Part shown: piece after piece, positions 1 through 5,831 of the stretch | Layout of the letters: each line of letters begins with the position of its first letter | Numbering within the stretch: the first letter of the stretch is position 1 | Assembly: GCA_011391835.1 (NCBI GenBank) | Contig: JAABPS010000022.1 | Span: forward strand, 1-7,496 | Direction: 5' to 3' | Source: Desulfobacteraceae bacterium | GTDB taxonomy: Bacteria > Desulfobacterota > Desulfobacteria > Desulfobacterales > JAABPS01 | DNA length: 7,496 nt | Program-made: the position numbers and the translations under genes | Notes under the pieces: generated by a model | Told to the model about the DNA's origin: nothing | The model's database searches: none | Seen by the model: the letters and a program-made list of their open reading frames with translations, nothing else

Positions 1-789
1 GGACATGCAGCTTTCTTCGGTATCGGTGCTTATGCTTCCGGCATACTGACATCCCGTTTTGAACTTAATCCCTGGGTGTGCATCTTGATAGGTATTTTGA
101 TTGTATCGGTTGTAGCCTTTTTAGTGGGTGCGCCTTCGTTGAAACTTAAAGGGCACTATCTTGCAATGGCTACACTCGCATTTGGGATCATTGTTTACAT
201 TATTTTTAAGCAGGAAATTGAATTTACAGGCGGGCCGGATGGTATGACAGGTATTCCTGGTTTGAGTCTGTTTGGTTTTAAACTAAACTCTGTAGAAAAA
301 TATTACTTTTTTGTGTGGGGAATAGTTTTTTTAGCTTTTCTGTTTACGACAAATTTAATTCAATCACGTATTGGCAGAGCATTACGTGCCATCCACTCAA
401 GTGAAACCGCAGCAGGGGCCATGGGGATACATGTGGCCAAGTTTAAAATTGTAGTTTTTATATATTCAGCAGTTCTCGCTTCAATTGCTGGCAGCTTATA
501 CGCTCATTATCTTAACTTTATTAGTCCGTCTTCATTTAATCTTTTTTTTGCAATTAAATTGCTTATTATGATTGCATTGGGGGGAATGGATAACATTTGG
601 GGTGCCATTGTAGGGGCTATTTTAATAACGTTTTTAAATTTTGAATGGCTTCATTATTTTGAAGAATTAGAAGTCATCATATATGGCGCCATACTTCTTT
701 TAATAACCATGTTTTTACCAAAAGGCCTTGTGAGTGTTCCAGGAATGGTTAAGCAATTTGTTGAGAACAGGCTACAAATTAAAAAATAG
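1..789 (+). CDS. livM: Branched-chain amino acid ABC transporter permease LivM (5' partial)
   Basis: Inner-membrane permease subunit of a HAAT-family (Liv) ABC importer; with LivH it forms the channel for branched-chain amino acids or related small polar substrates. The frame is open from base 1, so the gene begins left of the window. 262 codons plus a TAG stop are visible; complete LivM proteins are usually about 300-350 residues, so only the N-terminal part is missing. The visible part begins with the family-typical GHAAFFGIGAYASG. It continues with KLKGHYLAMATLAFG, several hydrophobic helices, and the cytoplasmic coupling loop RIGRALRAIHSSETAAGAMGI (EAA-type contact with the ATPases). A late LGGMDNIWGAIVGA segment is also typical. 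An internal ATG at 76 is not a plausible start, because homologous sequence lies upstream of it. livG follows after 23 bp in the same direction, giving the usual liv order. Substrate specificity cannot be told from the permease alone. Confidence 0.95.
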   Translation, partial: GHAAFFGIGAYASGILTSRFELNPWVCILIGILIVSVVAFLVGAPSLKLKGHYLAMATLAFGIIVYIIFKQEIEFTGGPDGMTGIPGLSLFGFKLNSVEKYYFFVWGIVFLAFLFTTNLIQSRIGRALRAIHSSETAAGAMGIHVAKFKIVVFIYSAVLASIAGSLYAHYLNFISPSSFNLFFAIKLLIMIALGGMDNIWGAIVGAILITFLNFEWLHYFEELEVIIYGAILLLITMFLPKGLVSVPGMVKQFVENRLQIKK

Positions 790-812
790 AGAATTTCAGT
801 AAAAAAATAACA

Positions 813-1601
813 ATGACAGATGACAGAAAAGAAAATATTCTTGAAATCGAAAATCTGGGAATGATTTTTGGTGGACTTACAGCGCTGGTAGGTGCAAGAT
901 TTCACGTCAAAAGAGGAACGATAAAGGCAATCATCGGGCCCAATGGTGCAGGGAAAACCACGCTATATAATATCATTACCGGATTTCTATCGCCAACACG
1001 AGGATCGGTACGATTCAAGGGTAAAAAAATTAATAATTTAAAACCCCATCAAATCGCAATGCAGGGTATATCCAGAAGCTTTCAAACCATTGAACTTTTT
1101 GACAATATGACGGTTCTTGAAAATGTCATGGTCGGTTGTCATTCACGGGTGAAATCATCATTTATCATTTCAGGGTTAAATCTGAGCAGTGTCAGGAGAA
1201 AAGAAAAGCTGATTAAAGAAAAATCAATGGATATTTTAAAATTTATAGGATTGGCCGATAAGTACAATGAAAAGGCGGATAGCTTGCCGCTCGGTGAAAG
1301 AAAAATACTGGAAATTGGAAGGGCGCTTGCAAGTGATCCTGAATTGATATGCTTGGATGAACCTGCCGCGGGTTTGAATGAAACCGAAACCCATATTGCT
1401 TCATCGTTAATTAAGGCAATAAAGGAAAAAGGGATTACTGTGCTTTTAGTTGAACATGATATGAAGGTAGTCATGAATATATCCGATGAAATTATCGTTC
1501 TAAACAATGGGGAAGTAATTGCTGAAGGGACTCCCAAAGACATCCAGAACAATCCCTGTGTGATTGAGGCGTATTTGGGTGATGGAAGACACGATGCTTA
1601 A
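813..1601 (+). CDS. livG: Branched-chain amino acid ABC transporter ATP-binding protein LivG
   Basis: Cytoplasmic ATPase that pairs with LivF to power the Liv importer. Its 262 aa are normal for LivG (about 250-260). Visible motifs are Walker A GPNGAGKTT (residues 42-50, Lys48), a Q-loop region around SRSFQTIELFDNMTVLENV, ABC signature LPLGERK (158-164), Walker B LICLDEP (178-184, catalytic Glu183), and the switch histidine in LLVEHDM (His215). The insert between Q-loop and signature and the C-terminal segment GTPKDIQNNPCVIEAYLG are typical of LivG. The signature departs from the textbook LSGGQ, but LP-x-G forms are common in this family. The ATG at 813 has no strong Shine-Dalgarno sequence (the leader is mostly A), so translation may depend partly on coupling to livM 23 bp upstream. 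The 3' end overlaps livF by 8 bp. Assignment is firm; substrate is not. Confidence 0.95.
   Translation: MTDDRKENILEIENLGMIFGGLTALVGARFHVKRGTIKAIIGPNGAGKTTLYNIITGFLSPTRGSVRFKGKKINNLKPHQIAMQGISRSFQTIELFDNMTVLENVMVGCHSRVKSSFIISGLNLSSVRRKEKLIKEKSMDILKFIGLADKYNEKADSLPLGERKILEIGRALASDPELICLDEPAAGLNETETHIASSLIKAIKEKGITVLLVEHDMKVVMNISDEIIVLNNGEVIAEGTPKDIQNNPCVIEAYLGDGRHDA
1584..1588 (+). promoter_or_regulatory. Ribosome binding site deciding the livF start
   Basis: GGAAG lies 5 nt before the ATG at 1594, inside the end of livG. It favours 1594 over the upstream in-frame TTG (1564) and ATG (1582). The resulting protein begins MLKINKLAAFYDK, which matches where LivF proteins normally begin. Confidence 0.6.
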
Positions 1602-2307
1602 GATTAATAAGCTTGCAGCATTCTATGATAAAATTCAAGCCCTTAAAGGTATTTCGATTGATATTCCAAAAGGGAAGATCGTGTCAATTATTGGTGCCAA
1701 TGGTGCGGGGAAGACGACCTTATTAAAATCCATATCCGGACTGATTCGATTAAAGAAAGGTCAAATACTCTACCAGGGTAAGGACATTTCAGCGCGTCCC
1801 CCAGATGAAATTGTCGGACTTGGGATTTCGCAGGTTCCTGAAGGAAGACAAATATTTGTACATTTGTCTGTTCAGGACAATATCCATTTAGGTGCGTATT
1901 TATACTATAAAAGAAAAAATAAAGACGAGATAAACAAAAGAATTAAAGATGTTTATGAAATGTTCCCCATCCTTAGTAAACGGTCTCAGCAGATTGCCGG
2001 GACTTTATCCGGAGGGGAACAGCAAATGCTGGCTATTGCTCGTGCACTCATGTGCCGGCCGGATTTACTACTGCTCGATGAACCTTCCACGGGTATTGCA
2101 CCGATTATTGTACAAGAAATATTTAAGGCGATTAAACAGCTAAATGCTTTAGGAACAACAATTCTTCTTGTTGAACAAAATGCAAAAGCAGCGCTCGAGA
2201 TTGCAAATTACTCATACGTATTGGAAAATGGTGAGATCGCCCTTGAAGGGTTAGCTCAGGAATTAATGAATAATCCGAAAGTGACAAAAGCTTACCTGGG
2301 CGGATAG
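1594..2307 (+). CDS. livF: Branched-chain amino acid ABC transporter ATP-binding protein LivF
   Basis: Second cytoplasmic ATPase of the Liv importer. From the ATG at 1594 it is 237 aa, the usual LivF length (about 230-240). A longer frame to TTG at 1564 exists, but it would add ten residues without family support. Motifs are Walker A GANGAGKTT (34-42, Lys40), the segment QVPEGRQIFVHLSVQDNI that is characteristic of LivF, the ABC signature LSGGEQQ (138-144), and Walker B LLLLDEP (158-164, Glu163). At the switch position the sequence is LLVEQN (Gln195 instead of His), which is the normal LivF variant and not a defect. The C-terminus NNPKVTKAYLGG is also typical. The start codon overlaps the livG stop (shared bases 1594-1601), indicating translational coupling. 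No convincing intrinsic terminator was found in the roughly 150 bp after the stop. Confidence 0.96.
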   Translation: MLKINKLAAFYDKIQALKGISIDIPKGKIVSIIGANGAGKTTLLKSISGLIRLKKGQILYQGKDISARPPDEIVGLGISQVPEGRQIFVHLSVQDNIHLGAYLYYKRKNKDEINKRIKDVYEMFPILSKRSQQIAGTLSGGEQQMLAIARALMCRPDLLLLDEPSTGIAPIIVQEIFKAIKQLNALGTTILLVEQNAKAALEIANYSYVLENGEIALEGLAQELMNNPKVTKAYLGG

Positions 2308-2460
2308 TACTCCTTTTTGCAGTTTCCACAATCCTTCTAATCATTGCTTCTCAAAAATTCCTAAAAGTTATCCCCAGAAAATTAGTACATTAATGAATAT
2401 TTATTTCTATAGGGAAAACTATTTTTGAAAGAGACTATCCAGATGTTCTTTTTAATTTAT

Positions 2461-2489
2461 TTGACACTGATACTCATTAGGTCTATATT
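2461..2489 (+). promoter_or_regulatory. Candidate sigma70-type promoter
   Basis: A perfect TTGACA (2461-2466) is followed by exactly 17 bp and TATATT (2484-2489, 5 of 6 to TATAAT). Transcription would begin near 2496. It sits in the intergenic DNA between livF and the small membrane protein gene, so it is well placed to drive that gene and perhaps the ATPase after it. This is sequence match only. Confidence 0.55.
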
Positions 2490-2504
2490 TTGGCCAGTAA
2501 AAGA

Positions 2505-2520
2505 TGGCATGTAAATTGAT
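2505..2520 (+). promoter_or_regulatory. Weak candidate sigma54-type (-24/-12) site
   Basis: TGGCATG, 4 bp, TTGAT resembles the consensus TGGCACR-N4-TTGCW with correct GG-to-G spacing. The C after the -24 GGCA and the C of the -12 GC are both changed. If used, transcription would start near 2530, still upstream of the favoured start codon at 2564. The lost -12 C makes this doubtful. Confidence 0.2.
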
Positions 2521-2550
2521 GGAAAATAATTACATGGGGCTAAATAGGAT

Positions 2551-2555
2551 GAAGG
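2551..2555 (+). promoter_or_regulatory. Ribosome binding site deciding the small membrane protein start
   Basis: GAAGG ends 8 nt before the ATG at 2564. The alternative in-frame ATGs at 2504, 2519, 2534 and 2549 have poorer or badly spaced Shine-Dalgarno sequences. The first would sit within about 10 nt of the predicted sigma70 transcription start. Confidence 0.5.
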
Positions 2556-2563
2556 CTGAAGAA

Positions 2564-2794
2564 ATGAATAAATTTCAACTTATTTGGGGAGTTGTTCTTA
2601 TGGTAGCGGGGGTTGGTGTTTTTTATAGAATTCCACAGGTAATGCCAAGCATCGCTGAGCTTGAAACGTTTGAACCTATCATTCCTTTCATCAAGTTTTG
2701 TTTTTATTTAATAGGTATCATTCTTTTTGGCGGCGGCGTAAAGAAAGTTTATAAAAATATCGAGAAAATGAAAAAGAGTAATTCAACTGAATAG
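2564..2794 (+). CDS. Small two-helix membrane protein, unknown function
   Basis: I do not recognise this gene. From the ATG at 2564 it encodes 76 aa; the open frame reaches back to 2504, which would make 96 aa. The protein has two hydrophobic helices, roughly residues 6-20 (LIWGVVLMVAGVGVF) and 43-60 (KFCFYLIGIILFGGGV). They are separated by a short loop containing IPQVMPSIAELETFEP. The C-terminal tail is Lys-rich (KKVYKNIEKMKKSNSTE) and by the positive-inside rule should be cytoplasmic, which puts both ends inside. There is no lipobox and no cleavable signal peptide is evident. It lies between two promoter-like sites and the ATPase gene, 101 bp upstream of the latter and on the same strand. 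It may be a membrane partner of the ATPase, but that is only inferred from position. Coding status is supported by the RBS, the clean hydrophobic periodicity and the absence of a better frame. Confidence 0.65.
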   Translation: MNKFQLIWGVVLMVAGVGVFYRIPQVMPSIAELETFEPIIPFIKFCFYLIGIILFGGGVKKVYKNIEKMKKSNSTE

Positions 2795-2820
2795 TTTTTC
2801 ATATTTCATTATTAGGAACA

Positions 2821-2849
2821 TGGTCACTGTATTCACGTTTAGATATATT
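2821..2849 (+). promoter_or_regulatory. Weak candidate sigma70-type promoter upstream of the ATPase gene
   Basis: TGGTCA (2821-2826, 4 of 6 to TTGACA), 17 bp, TATATT (2844-2849, 5 of 6). It would start transcription about 40 bp before the ATPase start codon and could allow expression independent of the upstream small gene. AT-rich DNA yields such matches by chance. Confidence 0.28.
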
Positions 2850-2895
2850 AAAAAATATTTTCCAGGAATGAGCAGGGGATAAGGATAGATGTGCT

Positions 2896-5202
2896 ATGGC
2901 AGAAATGACTGAAATAATAATTAATCAAAATCAGCATGTAGAAGAATTAAAATCTGAGGTAGAGTACAGGACCAGACTTCAAGAGATTGGCAATAAGATT
3001 TACGCGGCCGCAAACCTGGATGAAATTTTAATTAATCTGAAGGACGAAATTACTGAATTTTTTGGCGCAGAAAGGATCACTCTTTTTGTTGTAGATGGAA
3101 AAAAACGAGAACTGGTTTCACGATTTAAATCGGGTGATGAAATTGGAGAAATACGAATTCCTGTATCAACAAAAAGCATTGCCGGTTATACAGCTTTTCA
3201 TCAGCAAATGATCAATATTAAAGATGTGTATAATGCAAAGGAGCTTGCGGGTATTGATTCTGATCTTGAATTTGACAAAAGCTGGGATCAAAAGACCGGC
3301 TTTATCACCCGGCAGGTGTTGACGTATCCGATCATATTCAAAAAATATATTCTCGGCGTACTTCAGATGATCAACCGAAAAAGTGGAAGTGTGTTTACTC
3401 AAACCGATGAACAATCTGCTGAAAAACTTTCTGAGATTCTGGGTATTGCTTTGTTTAATCAGAAACGGATGGCAAAAGCAAGGACCAGCAAGTTTGATTA
3501 TCTGCTTGAAAATCATATTATCACCCAGAAAGAACTTCAGAAATCTATTGAAGTGTCACGGCAAAGAAAAGAGCCTATTGAGAACATTCTGATGGCTGAT
3601 CTGAAAATAGCAAAAAAACAGATCATTAAATCACTGGGACAATTTTATGAGGTACCTTATATAGAATACGGGCAGAATACTCCTATCCCTGGTGAGCTTA
3701 TGGCGGGGCTGAAAGTCCCTTTTATGAAAAAGAATGTGTGGGTGCCATTAAAATCCGAAGATGGGAAAGTGGTTGTGGCAATTGACAATCCTCATGATTT
3801 GCAAAAAATTGATGAGATTAAGTCCCTGTTCTCAGGAAAAGAACTAAAGCCCGTTGTTGCCCTGCCTCAGGATATACAAAATTTTATAAAATTATTTTCA
3901 CATGATCATGATGAAAAAGCGGGAATCGATGATATCCTTTCTCAGCTAAAAGCAGAATCTGCTTATATTGAAGAAGCAGAATCAGCCCTCGCAGAGGAAG
4001 ACAGCGCGGTTGTACAGCTGGTCAATAAAATTATACTCGATGCGTATGCGCGCGGTGCATCGGATATCCATATTGAGCCTTATCCTGGCAAAGAGAATAC
4101 TCAAGTCAGAATACGCGTGGATGGGAGTTGTAGTGTGTATCAGACCATTCCATTTAGTTACAAGAATGCCGTGGTATCGAGAATCAAAATCATGGCGGAT
4201 CTTGATATTGCAGAACGTCGGAGACCGCAAGACGGAAAAATTAAATTCAGAAAATACGGAGGAAAAGATATTGAACTTCGAGTCGCCACTGTGCCGACAC
4301 AAGGAAGAATAGAAGATGTGGTCATGAGAATTCTGCCAAGTGGCGATCCGCTGCCATTGGATCAGATTGGATTTTCAAAATCAAATTATGATAATTTTGT
4401 CAGCGCTATTGAAAAACCATATGGACTGATATTCGTGTGCGGGCCTACAGGTTCTGGGAAGACGACAACGCTTCATTCTGCCATGAGTTATATTAATAAA
4501 GTAGGTACTAAAATATGGACTGCAGAAGATCCTGTTGAAATCACGCAACGAGGGTTAAGGCAGGTGCAGGTAAAGCCAGAAATTGGATTTGATTTTGCAG
4601 CAGCCATGCGGTCATTTCTGCGTGCTGATCCAGATGTAATCATGGTCGGGGAAATGAGAGACAAGGAGACAACCCGAATTGGTATCGAAGCCTCTTTAAC
4701 AGGGCATCTGGTGCTGTCAACACTCCATACCAACAGTGCTCCGGAAAGCATTACACGCCTTCTGGATATGGGAATGGATCCATTTAATTTTGCTGATGCG
4801 ATATTATGTATACTTGCACAGAGACTGGTAAGAACTTTATGCGCTGAATGCAAGAAAGTGTATAATCCGTCTGAAAGAGAATATGAAGATTTGGTGAGAG
4901 AGTATGGGCAGAATGATTTTAATACGAAAGTGAACGTTCTATATTCACGAAATATGGCTTTGTTCAAACCGAATGGATGCTCCATATGTAACGATACAGG
5001 ATACAGGGGAAGGATGGGAATACATGAATTGCTCATGGGAACTGATGAAATGAAGCGATTAATTCAAAATAGTTCCAGAATGGAAGAGTTAAGAAAGCAG
5101 GCAGAAGTAGATGGCATGGCCACATTAAAACAAGATGGGATAGAAAAAATATTTCAAGGACATTGTGATTTACTTCATGTCAGAAAAGTGTGTATCCGGT
5201 AA
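2896..5202 (+). CDS. GAF domain / MshEN-like / GspE-PilB family ATPase fusion
   Basis: 768-residue cytoplasmic ATPase of the type II secretion / type IV pilus assembly family, which as a hexamer powers pilin-like filament extension. The start ATG at 2896 has AAGGA 10 nt upstream and AGGGG before it. A short N-terminal helix leads into a GAF-like sensor domain (about 25-190; AERITLFVVD, LGVLQMINRKSG). Next is a MshEN/T2SSE-N-like domain (about 197-345), then the ATPase. Motifs are ASDIHIEPY, ERRRPQDGKI, Walker A GPTGSGKTT (516-524, Lys522), Asp box AEDPVE (543-548), Walker B ADPDVIMVGEMRD (577-589, Glu586) and His box LTGHLVLSTLHT (601-612). A zinc tetracysteine CAEC (649-652) / CSIC (695-698) follows. 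All catalytic elements are intact, so it should be active. Typical GspE/PilB proteins are about 500-570 aa; the excess is the GAF part. No gspD/F/G, pilC or pilin gene is adjacent, so it is an orphan here and its machine is unknown. Confidence 0.93.
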   Translation: MAEMTEIIINQNQHVEELKSEVEYRTRLQEIGNKIYAAANLDEILINLKDEITEFFGAERITLFVVDGKKRELVSRFKSGDEIGEIRIPVSTKSIAGYTAFHQQMINIKDVYNAKELAGIDSDLEFDKSWDQKTGFITRQVLTYPIIFKKYILGVLQMINRKSGSVFTQTDEQSAEKLSEILGIALFNQKRMAKARTSKFDYLLENHIITQKELQKSIEVSRQRKEPIENILMADLKIAKKQIIKSLGQFYEVPYIEYGQNTPIPGELMAGLKVPFMKKNVWVPLKSEDGKVVVAIDNPHDLQKIDEIKSLFSGKELKPVVALPQDIQNFIKLFSHDHDEKAGIDDILSQLKAESAYIEEAESALAEEDSAVVQLVNKIILDAYARGASDIHIEPYPGKENTQVRIRVDGSCSVYQTIPFSYKNAVVSRIKIMADLDIAERRRPQDGKIKFRKYGGKDIELRVATVPTQGRIEDVVMRILPSGDPLPLDQIGFSKSNYDNFVSAIEKPYGLIFVCGPTGSGKTTTLHSAMSYINKVGTKIWTAEDPVEITQRGLRQVQVKPEIGFDFAAAMRSFLRADPDVIMVGEMRDKETTRIGIEASLTGHLVLSTLHTNSAPESITRLLDMGMDPFNFADAILCILAQRLVRTLCAECKKVYNPSEREYEDLVREYGQNDFNTKVNVLYSRNMALFKPNGCSICNDTGYRGRMGIHELLMGTDEMKRLIQNSSRMEELRKQAEVDGMATLKQDGIEKIFQGHCDLLHVRKVCIR

Positions 5203-5260
5203 GATATATTTTAATTAAAAAGACTACAGTGAGTTGTAAAAATACGATCCATAGCAAAAA

Positions 5261-5267
5261 AAGGAAG
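5261..5267 (+). promoter_or_regulatory. Ribosome binding site deciding the lipoprotein start
   Basis: AAGGAAG ends 5 nt before the ATG at 5273. This is a strong Shine-Dalgarno sequence and rules against the GTG at 5267, which lies within it. Confidence 0.7.
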
Positions 5268-5272
5268 TGAGT

Positions 5273-5815
5273 ATGACAAAAATACTATCCATTGTATTTA
5301 CTGTCTTTTTGTTCACGTCGTGCGCAACCCTTCATAAAGGAAAACTTGTTACGTCGGATGCATGCAGAAAAATCGAATATAAGAAAAGGAATACGCACCA
5401 TTTTAAGTTAAGCCATGTATTGATCGACTATAATTATAGGGTCGATCGAACGAAAAAAATAATTTCCATTGAAGGCGCAATAGACAGATTGCCGGCTGCA
5501 GACACGAAAAGAACTCTCAAAAAAGTGATTAACTCTGATTTCTATGTTTTGGAGAACAAAACATTAAAACAATGCTACGTCGATTTCTTTCTTCTTGATG
5601 GCAGCAGAAAAGTGGTATCTGTTCATCGTGTACCCATACCGCATTCGTCTGACATCCAATTCCCCATGCCTTTTAAAACAACAACTCCCTTTATCCCTGA
5701 CTATAAATATATTTCATTGGGATATAAGTTTGTTTTTACTTCATCTGCTCCAAGGGCATCAAGTATGGAAAAGGTTTATACGCATGAACTCGATATTGAA
5801 AAGACCCAGAAATAG
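5273..5815 (+). CDS. Predicted lipoprotein, unknown function
   Basis: 180 aa from the ATG at 5273. The N-terminus is a short lipoprotein signal: Lys3, a hydrophobic run ILSIVFTVFLF, then TSC with Cys17 as the likely lipidated residue. The -3 position is Phe rather than Leu, so the lipobox is slightly atypical. Position +2 is Ala, without the Asp inner-membrane retention signal known from E. coli, so outer-membrane sorting is plausible. The mature part is basic and rich in alternating hydrophobic/polar stretches (KIISIEGAI, CYVDFFLLDG, KVVSVHRVPI, YISLGYKFVFTSS), which suggests a mostly beta fold. Two further cysteines (31 and 101) could pair in the periplasm. I do not recognise the family. 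It follows the ATPase gene by 70 bp on the same strand and may be co-transcribed with it. It ends 16 bp from the convergent protease gene. Confidence 0.75.
   Translation: MTKILSIVFTVFLFTSCATLHKGKLVTSDACRKIEYKKRNTHHFKLSHVLIDYNYRVDRTKKIISIEGAIDRLPAADTKRTLKKVINSDFYVLENKTLKQCYVDFFLLDGSRKVVSVHRVPIPHSSDIQFPMPFKTTTPFIPDYKYISLGYKFVFTSSAPRASSMEKVYTHELDIEKTQK
5422..5447. repeat. Inverted repeat inside the lipoprotein gene
   Basis: GATCGAC (5422-5428) is mirrored by GTCGATC (5441-5447). Between them lies the self-complementary TATAATTATA (5429-5438) and two unpaired G. Together they form an almost continuous dyad of 12 bp per arm around an AT centre. No T-run follows on either strand, so it is not an ordinary intrinsic terminator. 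It may be chance within coding DNA. Confidence 0.45.
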
Positions 5816-5831
5816 AGATTCACAGGTTCGA

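Noticed and set aside
654..905. Minus-strand open frame across the livM/livG junction
   Set aside because: It is antisense to two well-supported liv genes, with no RBS or recognisable protein features.
1285..1305. Non-canonical ABC signature LPLGERK in LivG as a sign of decay
   Set aside because: LP-x-G signatures occur widely in functional LivG proteins, and all other motifs are intact.
1564..1593. Extended livF start at TTG 1564 or ATG 1582
   Set aside because: The extra residues MRRIWVMEDT do not fit LivF N-termini, and GGAAG is ideally placed for the ATG at 1594.
2185..2205. Gln in place of the switch His in LivF (VEQN)
   Set aside because: This is the normal residue for LivF-type subunits, not a lesion.
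2391..2430. Possible terminator ATAG-GGAAAA-CTAT-TTTT after livF
   Set aside because: The stem is only 4 bp with little GC and lies more than 100 bp after the stop, so it is not credible as an intrinsic terminator.
4488..5036. 182-codon minus-strand open frame inside the ATPase gene
   Set aside because: It lies wholly opposite the conserved ATPase core and its composition is that of a reverse-complement shadow. The forward frame contains all catalytic motifs.
5209..5220. Perfect palindrome TTTTAATTAAAA after the ATPase gene as a terminator
   Set aside because: It consists only of A and T, so the stem would be too weak for an intrinsic terminator. Such palindromes are common in AT-rich spacers.
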